Below are positions 53,281 to 60,780 of a DNA stretch of 64,000 nt, one piece after another (position 1 is the stretch's first letter; each line of letters opens with the position of its first letter). Where the stretch lies: assembly GCA_013390785.1 (NCBI GenBank), contig JACASW010000001.1:88541-152540 (forward strand), read 5' to 3'. The notes below the pieces were generated by a model, which ran no database searches, had not been told where the DNA came from, and saw only the letters and a program-made list of their open reading frames with translations. The translations under genes and the position numbers were made by a program. The DNA is from Marine Group I thaumarchaeote (GTDB lineage Archaea > Thermoproteota > Nitrososphaeria > Nitrososphaerales > Nitrosopumilaceae).

Positions 53281-53823
53281 TTGCTACTTGTTGTGGACAA
53301 CGGCTCTATCTACACAAAAAATCTGATTAACTTTCTTTCTGAAAAGAAAACTGAATTTATCAGTAAAAAATTTGATGAAGTAAATTTATCAGATATGCAA
53401 CAATTTGATTCGTTTATTCTTTCTGGAAGAAGAAAAAATGATAGAAGAATTAACGCTGTAAATTCTAAAATAATAAAATATGCCGTATCTGAGAAAAAAT
53501 CATTACTTGGAATTTGTTATGGCGCTGAAATTCTAGCCATTACATTAGGTGGCACAATCAAAAAATCAGATAAACATGTAGGGGGCCAGGAAACTGTTGT
53601 CATTGAAAAGGAAAACGAAATTTGCCGTGGGAAAATAGACGTAACTGAAAGTCATAACTACGAGATTTCACAATTAGGCAGCCAGCTTCATAGTTTAGCC
53701 AGCTCCAAATCATGCAAGTATGAAATTGTAAAACATAACGATTTGAACATTTTTGGAACACAATTTCATCCAGAAATGAGTGATGACGGCCAATCTATAA
53801 TCCAGACTTTTTTATCAATTTAA
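53281..53823 (+). CDS. guaAA: GMP synthase glutamine amidotransferase subunit (class I GATase)
   Basis: A 180-aa stand-alone class I glutamine amidotransferase. The catalytic Cys is in LGICYGAEILA (near residue 80), and the His-Glu pair is in FGTQFHPEMSDDG. Similarity to the archaeal split GuaA subunit A is good, but a more general GATase cannot be excluded because the ATP-pyrophosphatase subunit gene is not adjacent. The start is a TTG immediately after the UPF0182 stop codon. Confidence 0.82.
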   Translation: MLLVVDNGSIYTKNLINFLSEKKTEFISKKFDEVNLSDMQQFDSFILSGRRKNDRRINAVNSKIIKYAVSEKKSLLGICYGAEILAITLGGTIKKSDKHVGGQETVVIEKENEICRGKIDVTESHNYEISQLGSQLHSLASSKSCKYEIVKHNDLNIFGTQFHPEMSDDGQSIIQTFLSI

Positions 53824-53857
53824 TAGATTGAAATATAGTAAAATAATTAGAAAATTT

Positions 53858-53995
53858 ATGGTAAAAAAGCTGATAATTGATCACAATGAGAAGGGAGAGA
53901 TCGTTTCACCCTCATACGTTGATATTGTTTCAAAAATCAATGAAATAATTGAAATCCTTTCAATTGAAAAAGTAGACGATAAAGATTTGCGTTAA
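53858..53995 (+). CDS. Small hypothetical protein, 45 aa
   Basis: An ATG-initiated frame (MVKKLIIDHNEKGEIVSPSY, then a helix ending DDKDLR). It lies between the amidotransferase gene and tRNA-Gly with a TATA-like AAATATAGTAAAATAA upstream. The sequence is amphipathic and has protein-like composition, but no family is recognised. Confidence 0.45.
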   Translation: MVKKLIIDHNEKGEIVSPSYVDIVSKINEIIEILSIEKVDDKDLR

Positions 53996-54009
53996 TTTCA
54001 AGTCAAGTA

Positions 54010-54083
54010 TGCGGAGTGCGGGATTTGAACACGCGACCTCCAGCTTGGGAAGCTGACGTCCTGCCAGTCTGGACTAACTCCGC
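54010..54083 (-). tRNA. tRNA-Gly (anticodon CCC)
   Basis: A 74-nt cloverleaf on the minus strand. Acceptor GCGGAGT pairs with ACTCCGC with discriminator A. The D arm is GTCC/GGAC, the anticodon stem TCAGC/GCTGG has loop TTCCCAA (anticodon CCC), and the T loop is TTCAAAT. The T stem GCGTG/CCCGC has one T-C mismatch. No intron and no encoded CCA. Confidence 0.93.
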
Positions 54084-54135
54084 TCAATTCGAGTTTTAAA
54101 ATTAGCATTATATAGCTTGATTGGTTATTTTTTTC

Positions 54136-54309
54136 ATGGATGCTAAATGCCCAGAATGTGAAAAAGTTGCAGTTCTTGACGATGAGATTACAAAAGTAAA
54201 ATGTCCACACTGTAACTTTGAGGCAGATTACGAAAAGTATTTGGAGATTATGAAAGAGAAGGCACTAAACATGTCGGCCGATTATATTCCAGACAGACCG
54301 GGTTTCTAG
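54136..54309 (+). CDS. Small zinc-ribbon protein, 57 aa
   Basis: Two CxxC pairs (C5, C8 and C23, C26) form a complete zinc ribbon in MDAKCPECEKVAVLDDEITK and the following VKCPHCNFEA. The tail is helical. Such ribbons occur in translation and transcription factors; this one is not assigned. The start at 54136 (second in-frame start) is chosen because the ribbon begins there. It is upstream of the S6e gene by about 50 nt. Confidence 0.7.
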   Translation: MDAKCPECEKVAVLDDEITKVKCPHCNFEADYEKYLEIMKEKALNMSADYIPDRPGF

Positions 54310-54358
54310 ATAACAAACTCCAAAGGTTAATTAGTGGTTTGACAATTTTTTCGATCGC

Positions 54359-54898
54359 TTGGCTAACTTCAAGATAACAATATCCGATACGAAGGGAAAA
54401 TCAATCACTAAGGAATTAAAAGATAATGATGCAGGTCCATTACTTGGACTACTAATAGGTCAAGAAACGGATGCATCTCTTGTTGGATTAGAAGGAAAGA
54501 TCAAAATTACAGGCGGCAGTGACAAGTCAGGCATTCCTATGAGAGCGGATTTACTTGGAACTGCAAGAAAACGGGTTTTAATATCAAAAGGAGTCGGTTT
54601 ACAAGATACCAAAAAAGGTTTGCGAAAACGAAAGCTGCTCAGAGGAAATACAATATCTGAAGAGATTTATCAAATTAATGGCAAGTTAAATGCTGAAATT
54701 AAGCTAGAGGAACCAAAAAAAGAGGAGACAGCAGAAGCTCCTAAAGAAAAACCAAAGGCAGAAGCTCCTAAAGAAAAACCAAAGGCAGAAGCTCCTAAAG
54801 AAAAACCAAAGGCAGAAGCTCCTAAAGAAAAACCAAAGGCAGAAGCTCCTAAAGAAAAACCAAAGGCAGAAGCTCCTAAAGAAAAACCAAAGGCATAG
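54359..54898 (+). CDS. rps6e: Ribosomal protein S6e with Lys/Glu/Pro/Ala repeat tail
   Basis: Small-subunit ribosomal protein. The core (1-~124) has ITGGSDKSGIPMRADLLGTARKR and KKGLRKRKLLRGNTISEEIYQ, typical of S6e. From residue 125 the protein is six exact copies of a nine-residue unit (AEAPKEKPK), absent from ordinary S6e. The start is a TTG (MANFKITISD). It leads a translation operon with aIF2 gamma after 28 nt. Confidence 0.95.
   Translation: MANFKITISDTKGKSITKELKDNDAGPLLGLLIGQETDASLVGLEGKIKITGGSDKSGIPMRADLLGTARKRVLISKGVGLQDTKKGLRKRKLLRGNTISEEIYQINGKLNAEIKLEEPKKEETAEAPKEKPKAEAPKEKPKAEAPKEKPKAEAPKEKPKAEAPKEKPKAEAPKEKPKA
54731..54892 (+). repeat. Six perfect 27-bp tandem repeats in rps6e
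   Basis: Unit GCAGAAGCTCCTAAAGAAAA plus 7 more bases, repeated six times with no mismatch and closed by a final GCA. The period is a multiple of three, so copy number can change without frameshift. The repeats encode the charged, disordered S6e tail. Confidence 0.97.
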
Positions 54899-54926
54899 GT
54901 TAACATACTAGAATTTTCAATTTTGC

Positions 54927-56192
54927 ATGATGCATTGGAAAGATTCACTTCCTGATTGGTACATAAAGAAATATGGTAAACAACCATGTGTCAATATTGG
55001 TACTGCGGGTCATGTAGACCACGGAAAAACAACTCTAATTCAGGCATTAACTGGAAATTGGACTAGTGTACATAGTCAAGAGCTAAAAAGAGGCATTACC
55101 ATACGTGTTGGATATTCAGACGCAGCATTTTACAAATGTAAAGACTGTGAATCACCATTGGGGTATTCAACTGAGCCAAAATGTCATAACTGTGGAAAAG
55201 AAAGTGAATTATCAAGAGTGATAAGTTTCGTAGATAGTCCAGGACATGAAAGTTTGATGGCAAACATGCTTTCAGGTTCAGCATTAATGGATGGTGCTTT
55301 GTTGTTAGTTGCTGCAAATTCTAAAGTCCCACAACCTCAAACAAAAGAACATCTTTTGGCCTTGCAGATATTGGGAATTAAGCAAATTGTAATTGTTCAA
55401 AACAAAGTAGATCTCATATCACATAAAGATGCTTTATCAAACTATTCTGAAATTACAAAGTTTGTAAAAGGAACAAAGGCAGCTAGTTCTCCAATTATAC
55501 CAATTAGCGCACAGTCATCTCTTAACATGGATGCATTGATAGGTGCTATTGAAGAAACGATTGAAACACCAGCTAGAGATGTATCTAGTGATACTGTAAT
55601 GCATGTTTTACGATCTTTTGATATAAACAAACCTGGAACTAAAATAAAAAATCTCAAAGGAGGAGTAATTGGAGGCAGCATAACTCAAGGAAAGTTATCG
55701 GTTGGCGATGAAATTGAGATTAAACCTGGAATAATTAATTCAAAGAAGAAATCTTATCAATCTATCCAGACAGAAATAGTTTCTTTGGGAACTGGTGCTG
55801 GTATTGTGGATGAGGTAAAATCAGGAGGTTTAGTTGCAATTGGAACAAAGCTTGATCCATCTCTTTCAACAAGTGATTCGTTAATAGGATCTGTTGTAGG
55901 TAAACCTGGCACACTACCGGAAAATTCAACGGAAGCGAAATTAAAAATAAGTTTGTTTGATACGGCTGTCGGTTCTGCTGGGGAAACCAAAGTTACACCT
56001 GTAACAGTAGGCGAACTCCTCAGAGTTAACGTAGGCACCGCTCCTGTACCTGCAAAGGTAAACAAAGTAAAATCTGATAACATAGAAGTAGAATTCAAAA
56101 GGCCTGTATGTCTTTTTGCTAAAGGAAATGTTGCACTTAGCAGAAGAATTGCAGAAAGATGGAGACTTATTGGTGCAGGAATAGTTGGTTGA
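54927..56192 (+). CDS. eif2g: Translation initiation factor aIF2 subunit gamma
   Basis: GTPase that delivers initiator Met-tRNA in archaea. The 421-aa protein has the G1 motif GTAGHVDHGKTTL, the gamma-specific zinc knuckle CKDCESPLGYSTEPKCHNCGK, G3 DSPGHE, G4 NKVD and SAQSSL. Domains II-III end in RRIAERWRLIGAGIVG, the family C-terminus. It overlaps the PIN gene by 8 nt and follows rps6e, an order shared by many archaea. Confidence 0.98.
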   Translation: MMHWKDSLPDWYIKKYGKQPCVNIGTAGHVDHGKTTLIQALTGNWTSVHSQELKRGITIRVGYSDAAFYKCKDCESPLGYSTEPKCHNCGKESELSRVISFVDSPGHESLMANMLSGSALMDGALLLVAANSKVPQPQTKEHLLALQILGIKQIVIVQNKVDLISHKDALSNYSEITKFVKGTKAASSPIIPISAQSSLNMDALIGAIEETIETPARDVSSDTVMHVLRSFDINKPGTKIKNLKGGVIGGSITQGKLSVGDEIEIKPGIINSKKKSYQSIQTEIVSLGTGAGIVDEVKSGGLVAIGTKLDPSLSTSDSLIGSVVGKPGTLPENSTEAKLKISLFDTAVGSAGETKVTPVTVGELLRVNVGTAPVPAKVNKVKSDNIEVEFKRPVCLFAKGNVALSRRIAERWRLIGAGIVG

Positions 56193-56553
56193 AGTTATCT
56201 GTGATACAAGCTTTCTGATTCACTTAGCTACTAGAAAGATCAAGAATATTGATTCTGTAAACACAGAGATTGGTCAAATTGAATTTGTTGTTCCATCTGT
56301 AGTATTAAATGAGCTGAGAAAACTTTCTAAAACGCAAAAGAAAAAACAGGATGCTGTAACAACTCTTGAATTTGCACGAAACTTGAAGACCACTGAAATG
56401 TCTGGTAAATTTGCAGATCAAGCGATAATTGAACGTGTAAGAAAGCGTGGAGGCATAATTGCCACGGTTGACAACGAATTAAAAAATAAAATCAAAGGGT
56501 TAGGTGGTTCAGTCATGTCATTTTCAAACGATAAGATTGTTCTGGAATCCTAG
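56185..56553 (+). CDS. PIN domain protein (FCF1/UTP24-like)
   Basis: A 122-aa PIN-domain ribonuclease-like protein. VICDTSFLIHLA has the first acidic residue (CDTS), NELRKL the second, DQAIIERVRKRGGIIATVDNELK the last Asp pair. It resembles archaeal FCF1-like PIN proteins thought to act in rRNA processing, not a VapC toxin: no antitoxin gene precedes it and it is embedded in a translation operon after aIF2 gamma. The start is a TTG. Confidence 0.82.
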   Translation: MVEVICDTSFLIHLATRKIKNIDSVNTEIGQIEFVVPSVVLNELRKLSKTQKKKQDAVTTLEFARNLKTTEMSGKFADQAIIERVRKRGGIIATVDNELKNKIKGLGGSVMSFSNDKIVLES

Positions 56554-56589
56554 CAAAATTTAACTGTAGAAGAGCACAAAATTAAGCAA

Positions 56590-57036
56590 ATGGGAAACCT
56601 CAAACTTACTAGCTCAGTTTTTTCAGATGGTGGTGAGATACCACGAGAATGTGGATACAAGCATGGTAATGAAGAACCACCCTTATCATCCAGTGGAATT
56701 CCTGAAGGAACAAAATCACTATCTCTAATTATGGATGACCCGGATGCTATGGAACCTGCTGGGAAGGTTTGGGTGCATTGGGTTGTATGGAACATGTTGA
56801 ACGCTGATGGACCACTTTCCACTAAAAGGATCTGTAAGTTGGGTACGACAGACTTTGGCAAAGTAGGATATGGCGGACCTGCACCACCTGACAAAAGACA
56901 CACGTATGTATTCAAACTTTACGCACTTGACAGCGAATTAAATCTTCCTGGCGAGTCTACAAAGGCAGACGTTGAAAAAGCAATGGAAGGTCACATCATA
57001 GAACAGACACAACTTACAGGTACATTCGCACCTTGA
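56590..57036 (+). CDS. PEBP/YbhB family protein
   Basis: A 148-aa phosphatidylethanolamine-binding-like protein. The signature MDDPDAMEPAGKVWVHWVVWNM and GYGGPAPPDKRHTYVFKLYALD contain the Asp and His of the ligand pocket. In bacteria and archaea the ligand and role are unknown. It follows the PIN gene and converges on the nop10-aIF2 alpha pair, with 4 nt between the stop codons. Confidence 0.92.
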   Translation: MGNLKLTSSVFSDGGEIPRECGYKHGNEEPPLSSSGIPEGTKSLSLIMDDPDAMEPAGKVWVHWVVWNMLNADGPLSTKRICKLGTTDFGKVGYGGPAPPDKRHTYVFKLYALDSELNLPGESTKADVEKAMEGHIIEQTQLTGTFAP

Positions 57037-57040
57037 AAAT

Positions 57041-57196
57041 TTAATTATTTTTTTCTGCTATACGTAATCTTGCGTATTTGTCATCGGGGGAAAATTTTGC
57101 TGGATGACATAACACAGTTTTTTTATTACATTTTTTGCATTCGTCTTTTAACGTGTATTCTCCACATTCAGAACATTTTCTTAGCTGAAATCGCAT
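57041..57196 (-). CDS. nop10: H/ACA RNP protein Nop10
   Basis: A 51-aa small protein. The N-terminal zinc ribbon is C8, C11, C20 and C23 (MRFQLRKCSECGEYTLKDEC), followed by the linear HPAKFSPDDKYARLRI segment that contacts Cbf5. Nop10 helps guide RNA-directed pseudouridylation. The ATG overlaps the aIF2 alpha stop by one base (TAATG), so the two are translationally coupled. This aIF2 alpha-nop10 order is common in archaea. Pseudouridine synthase Cbf5 is not in the window. Confidence 0.95.
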   Translation of the reverse strand: MRFQLRKCSECGEYTLKDECKKCNKKTVLCHPAKFSPDDKYARLRIAEKNN

Positions 57197-57993
57197 TATT
57201 CTCCACCAGTTTTCCTAGAGTCTTCTCTCGTAAATTTAAAACTGCCTTTATTTTTTCCAATATTTTTTTCTATGCCCTCTAAAATAGGTTTGAGTGTTTT
57301 TTCTGCAGATTTAAAATCTGGAGCAGTTACACTTATTCTATATTTTGGAGCTCCTATATACAAAATCTCTACACTTTGATTTGTTTTTTCAAAACCCTGT
57401 AAACTCTTCTTAATGTTTTCGACCCCATTCGAGCTATTATCTGTTAATTCTAAAATGCCTCTAATTTCAACCGAGGGCAATTTAATTTTGACACTAACTT
57501 CTTCAATTACATCTAAAATCTTTTTTGCTAATTTTAAATCACTAAAAACTTTAATTCCGTTTCTAGCGATATCAACAGTACCATCATAAATAGAATCATA
57601 TTTTGAGAGAATTTTGTCTTCCAGTTTTTCAATATCATCATTTGACAATTTTGTCTTTTCTTGTACGTTTTTGATGATGCCTTTTCCTTTTTCGAATCGT
57701 TTTACATCAAGAAGTTTCTTTTTTTGTTGATCCCTTGAAACTTGTTTAAGTGACAAATCAATTTCTTCTCTGCCCTCTCTAATCTTCTTTACAAGCAGAA
57801 CTTTTTTCTCTCCCTCCTTTACAAATTTATTAACATTTCGTACCCAACCATGTGCTATTTCTGAAACATGTAAAAATCCCTGAATGCCATTATATTCATC
57901 TAAAGTAGCATAAGCACCATGATCACCTATCTTAGAAATAGTAGCTACAACGATTTCTCCCACTTCTGGTAATTCATGTACTTCAGTTGTCAT
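57196..57993 (-). CDS. eif2a: Translation initiation factor aIF2 subunit alpha
   Basis: Part of the heterotrimer that carries Met-tRNAi. The 265-aa protein has an N-terminal S1/OB domain (VGEIVVATISKIGDHGAYATLDEYNGIQGFLHVSEIA), a helical middle and an alpha-beta C-terminal domain (SVEILYIGAPKYRISVTAPDFKSAEKTL). It is coupled to nop10. The gamma subunit gene is only 1 kb away but on the other strand. Confidence 0.97.
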   Translation of the reverse strand: MTTEVHELPEVGEIVVATISKIGDHGAYATLDEYNGIQGFLHVSEIAHGWVRNVNKFVKEGEKKVLLVKKIREGREEIDLSLKQVSRDQQKKKLLDVKRFEKGKGIIKNVQEKTKLSNDDIEKLEDKILSKYDSIYDGTVDIARNGIKVFSDLKLAKKILDVIEEVSVKIKLPSVEIRGILELTDNSSNGVENIKKSLQGFEKTNQSVEILYIGAPKYRISVTAPDFKSAEKTLKPILEGIEKNIGKNKGSFKFTREDSRKTGGE

Positions 57994-58032
57994 TTACTGT
58001 AATTTTTTAACTAGCTAATTTATTGTTGCTGA

Positions 58033-58566
58033 TTAGAAATCTATCCCTTTTTTTGCTTTTATTCCAGACTTGAAAGGATGCTTGATTTCTTTCATTTCTG
58101 TCACAAGGTCAGCTATCTCGATAACTTCCTCTGTAGCATGATTGCCAGTCAGTACAAGATCAAGCTCTGGTGGCTTTGACTTTATGAGATCTATCACATC
58201 ATCTATCTTCAACAGCTCTAATTGTACTGCATAATTGATCTCGTCCAGGATAACGACATTAAATTTGCCGGACATTATCTTTTCCTTGCTAATTGCCAGC
58301 GTATCGTTTGCAGCCTTTACATGCTCCTCGCGAGGGCTTTTGTCATCCAAAATGCCTACAAATCCTTTGCCTGCCGTAACCAATTCAAATTCTGGCGCTA
58401 ATCTTTTTGCAGAATCGAGTTCACCGTAATGCCAGGAGCCCTTTACAAATTGTACCATACAAACTTTGTGGTTGTATCCTACCGCTCTTAGTACAAGTCC
58501 TAGTGCGGCAGAGGTTTTTCCCTTGCCTCCGCCGGTATATACTATAACAAGTCCCTTTTGACCCAC
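58033..58566 (-). CDS. cobO: Cob(I)yrinic acid a,c-diamide adenosyltransferase (CobO/BtuR type)
   Basis: A P-loop adenosyltransferase that adds the 5'-deoxyadenosyl group to the cobalt of corrinoids. The 177-aa protein has the Walker-like YTGGGKGKTSAALGLVLRAVGY and CMVQFVKGSWHYGEL, as in CobA/BtuR. It is divergent from cbiA and shares a ~40-bp promoter gap with it. Together with the downstream locus it makes this part of the window the second cobalamin cluster. Confidence 0.93.
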   Translation of the reverse strand: MGQKGLVIVYTGGGKGKTSAALGLVLRAVGYNHKVCMVQFVKGSWHYGELDSAKRLAPEFELVTAGKGFVGILDDKSPREEHVKAANDTLAISKEKIMSGKFNVVILDEINYAVQLELLKIDDVIDLIKSKPPELDLVLTGNHATEEVIEIADLVTEMKEIKHPFKSGIKAKKGIDF

Positions 58567-58608
58567 ATTTACTTTGAATTTTCTCTAAACTAAAAAGATT
58601 GATAGTAG

Positions 58609-59964
58609 ATGAAATTACTAGACAAAGAATTGAAGATTCCAAGGTTAGTTGTTGCTGGAGCAACCAGCGGAGTTGGCAAAACATCGATCACATCTGCGAT
58701 AATTTATGGAATTAAGAAACGGGGATACAATGTTCAGGCGTTCAAGGTTGGTCCAGATTACATTGATCCCAGCTACCTTTCTGCAATCTCAGGAAATGAT
58801 ACAAGAAATCTGGATGTCTGGTTGATGGGAGAAAACGAGCTTGTACAAAGTTTTGTAAAAAATTCCGCGTCTGATATTTCTATAATTGAAGGAGTAATGG
58901 GTTACTATGATGGATTTGGTGGCAAGACAAACTACGCTAGTACACATCATGTTGCATCACTACTAAAATCACCAACAATTTTAATTCTGGATGCAAGTAA
59001 GGCTGCACGTTCCATTGCCGCAACTGCACTTGGGTTTGCCAAATTTCATCGTAATTCTAGGATTGTTGGTATCATTTTGAATAAGATTGGCAGCAAGAAG
59101 CATGAAAAGATGTGTAGACAAGCTCTTACAAGTCTCAAGGTACCAATACTTGGCTCCATACTAAAAAATTCTGATAGCATGGAATCACGACACCTTGGAT
59201 TGATTCCAGTAAAGGAGCAAAAGCCACTGCAAAACAAGATTAGAAAAATTTCGCGTGAGATTTCTGATAACCTTGATATCGACAAGATAATTCAGATTTC
59301 AAAAAATGTGCCACAACTTTCAAAGGCTAAGTCAAAAAAATTCAAAAACCCTACTACCACGATAGCTGTTGCACTTGATAGTTCGTTTAATTTCTACTAT
59401 CATGACAACCTAGAGGCGTTACGTAGGGAAGGAGCGAAACTAAAATTTTTCAGCCCAGTAAGCGACAAAAAAATTCCAAAATGCGATTTAATCTACATTG
59501 GAGGTGGATTTCCTGAAGTTTTAGGACAATCACTTGAACGGAACACAACTATGAGGAATCTGATAAAAAAACATGCTGAAGAGGGAATGCCAATCTATGC
59601 GGAGTGTGGGGGACTGATGTATCTTACAAAATCAATAAGCTTTGGCAAAAAAAAGTATAAGATGGTAGGCTTGTTCGATGCAGAAACTCAGATGACGAAG
59701 AAGATGACGCTAAACTATACCGAAGGGAGAATTACATCAAACTGCTTGATTTCTGGTCCGGCAAAGTTTCGTGCACACGAGTTTCATTACTCAAAGATTA
59801 GTAATCTAGCAAGAGATGCTAAACTTGTATATGATCTGAAGATTGGCGAGGGGATATATGGTAAAAAGGATGCTCTTTTTGAATACAATACGCTTGCATC
59901 ATACTGTCACCTGTACTTTGATAGCGCAAAGTATGCTACGAAACTTGTTAGTAAGAGAGTTTAG
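58609..59964 (+). CDS. cbiA: Cobyrinic acid a,c-diamide synthase
   Basis: Glutamine-dependent amidase for the a and c side chains. A 451-aa DRTGG/MobB-like ATP domain (VVAGATSGVGKTSITSAIIYG, VGPDYIDPSYL, EGVMGYYDGFGG) is followed by a class I GATase domain with YAECGGLMYLTKSI and the His-containing C-terminus. The a,c-diamide specificity comes from family rank; the paralogous CobQ (CbiP) is longer. It ends 4 nt within the small membrane-protein gene on the opposite strand. Confidence 0.94.
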   Translation: MKLLDKELKIPRLVVAGATSGVGKTSITSAIIYGIKKRGYNVQAFKVGPDYIDPSYLSAISGNDTRNLDVWLMGENELVQSFVKNSASDISIIEGVMGYYDGFGGKTNYASTHHVASLLKSPTILILDASKAARSIAATALGFAKFHRNSRIVGIILNKIGSKKHEKMCRQALTSLKVPILGSILKNSDSMESRHLGLIPVKEQKPLQNKIRKISREISDNLDIDKIIQISKNVPQLSKAKSKKFKNPTTTIAVALDSSFNFYYHDNLEALRREGAKLKFFSPVSDKKIPKCDLIYIGGGFPEVLGQSLERNTTMRNLIKKHAEEGMPIYAECGGLMYLTKSISFGKKKYKMVGLFDAETQMTKKMTLNYTEGRITSNCLISGPAKFRAHEFHYSKISNLARDAKLVYDLKIGEGIYGKKDALFEYNTLASYCHLYFDSAKYATKLVSKRV

Positions 59965-60146
59965 ATTGGTTTCAGTTTCGCTGAATTTTTTAATAAATAA
60001 AAACCAGTGGCAACCATAACAATTCCAACAATTGCCCAAACTGCATCAACTTCAAAACCACCTATTCCATATATGTAATTGAATGGTAAAGCTACAATCA
60101 TTCCAATAATTATAACGCAAATGGATGCAGCTTTTTTACCAATCAT
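59961..60146 (-). CDS. Small two-helix membrane protein, 61 aa
   Basis: Not recognised. Hydrophobic segments at about 6-25 and 34-52 surround a short loop (NYIYGIGGFEVD). It is the last gene of the minus-strand cbiD-cbiG-cbiX-cbiC run, 4 nt after cbiC. This adjacency could make it a membrane partner (for example for cobalt uptake), but there is no motif support. Confidence 0.55.
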   Translation of the reverse strand: MIGKKAASICVIIIGMIVALPFNYIYGIGGFEVDAVWAIVGIVMVATGFYLLKNSAKLKPI

Positions 60147-60150
60147 CTAT

Positions 60151-60780
60151 CTAATTTTCCTTTAACAGTTTGAATAATGCATTAACAATTGATGCAGCAC
60201 AGGAACTTCCACCCTTCCTACCAATATTAGTAATGAATGGGGCATCAATCTTTTGTAATTCTTCTTTTGATTCTACCGCAGACACGAATCCCACGGGAAT
60301 TCCTATAATTAATGCAGGTTTCGTAACTTTCTCTTGAATCATCTTGATTACTTCCAACAATGCAGTTGGGGCATTACCTATTACCACAACTCCGCCATTC
60401 ATGTCAGAAGCTGCAATTCGCATGGACATCTGTGCTCTAGTTTTGTCCTCCTGTCTTGCCTTTTCAGCCAGACCCGGGTCGGAAATATTGCATATTATGT
60501 TATTTCCAAAATCTTTTGGGTTTTGCTTGTTCAACCCACCTATCACACCATTCACATCTGTGATTATACTACAACCATTTTTCAGCGCATTAATTCCACT
60601 TGTGATTGCATCATTGTGGAAAACTATCTTGTTTTTTCCAGCAAAATCAAAATCTGCCGTGGCATGAATAATTCTTCTGACTATTGGCCATTCCATGTCG
60701 CTGTATGGGTGAGATCCAATCTCACGCTCAATAATCTCCATACTTTCATCTTCTATTGATTGCCCCTTCCTAGTTTGCAT
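60151..60780 (-). CDS. cbiC: Precorrin-8X methylmutase
   Basis: Moves a methyl group from C11 to C12 to give hydrogenobyrinic-type acid. The 209-aa protein has the CbiC/CobH pattern SYSDMEWPIVRRIIHATADFDFA-like start (catalytic His), GVIGGLNKQ and a C-terminal IGRKGGSSCAASIVNALFKL. It overlaps cbiX by 11 nt, indicating translational coupling. Confidence 0.94.
   Translation of the reverse strand: MQTRKGQSIEDESMEIIEREIGSHPYSDMEWPIVRRIIHATADFDFAGKNKIVFHNDAITSGINALKNGCSIITDVNGVIGGLNKQNPKDFGNNIICNISDPGLAEKARQEDKTRAQMSMRIAASDMNGGVVVIGNAPTALLEVIKMIQEKVTKPALIIGIPVGFVSAVESKEELQKIDAPFITNIGRKGGSSCAASIVNALFKLLKEN

Noticed and set aside
54731..54892. CRISPR array
   Set aside because: The repeats are exact, contiguous and in frame without spacers; they code for the S6e tail.
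54670..54987. Antisense frame of GFSLGASA repeats opposite rps6e
   Set aside because: Produced by reading the 27-bp S6e repeats on the opposite strand.
56185..56553. VapC toxin of a toxin-antitoxin pair
   Set aside because: No antitoxin gene is adjacent and the gene sits inside a translation operon after aIF2 gamma; the sequence resembles FCF1-like PIN proteins more.
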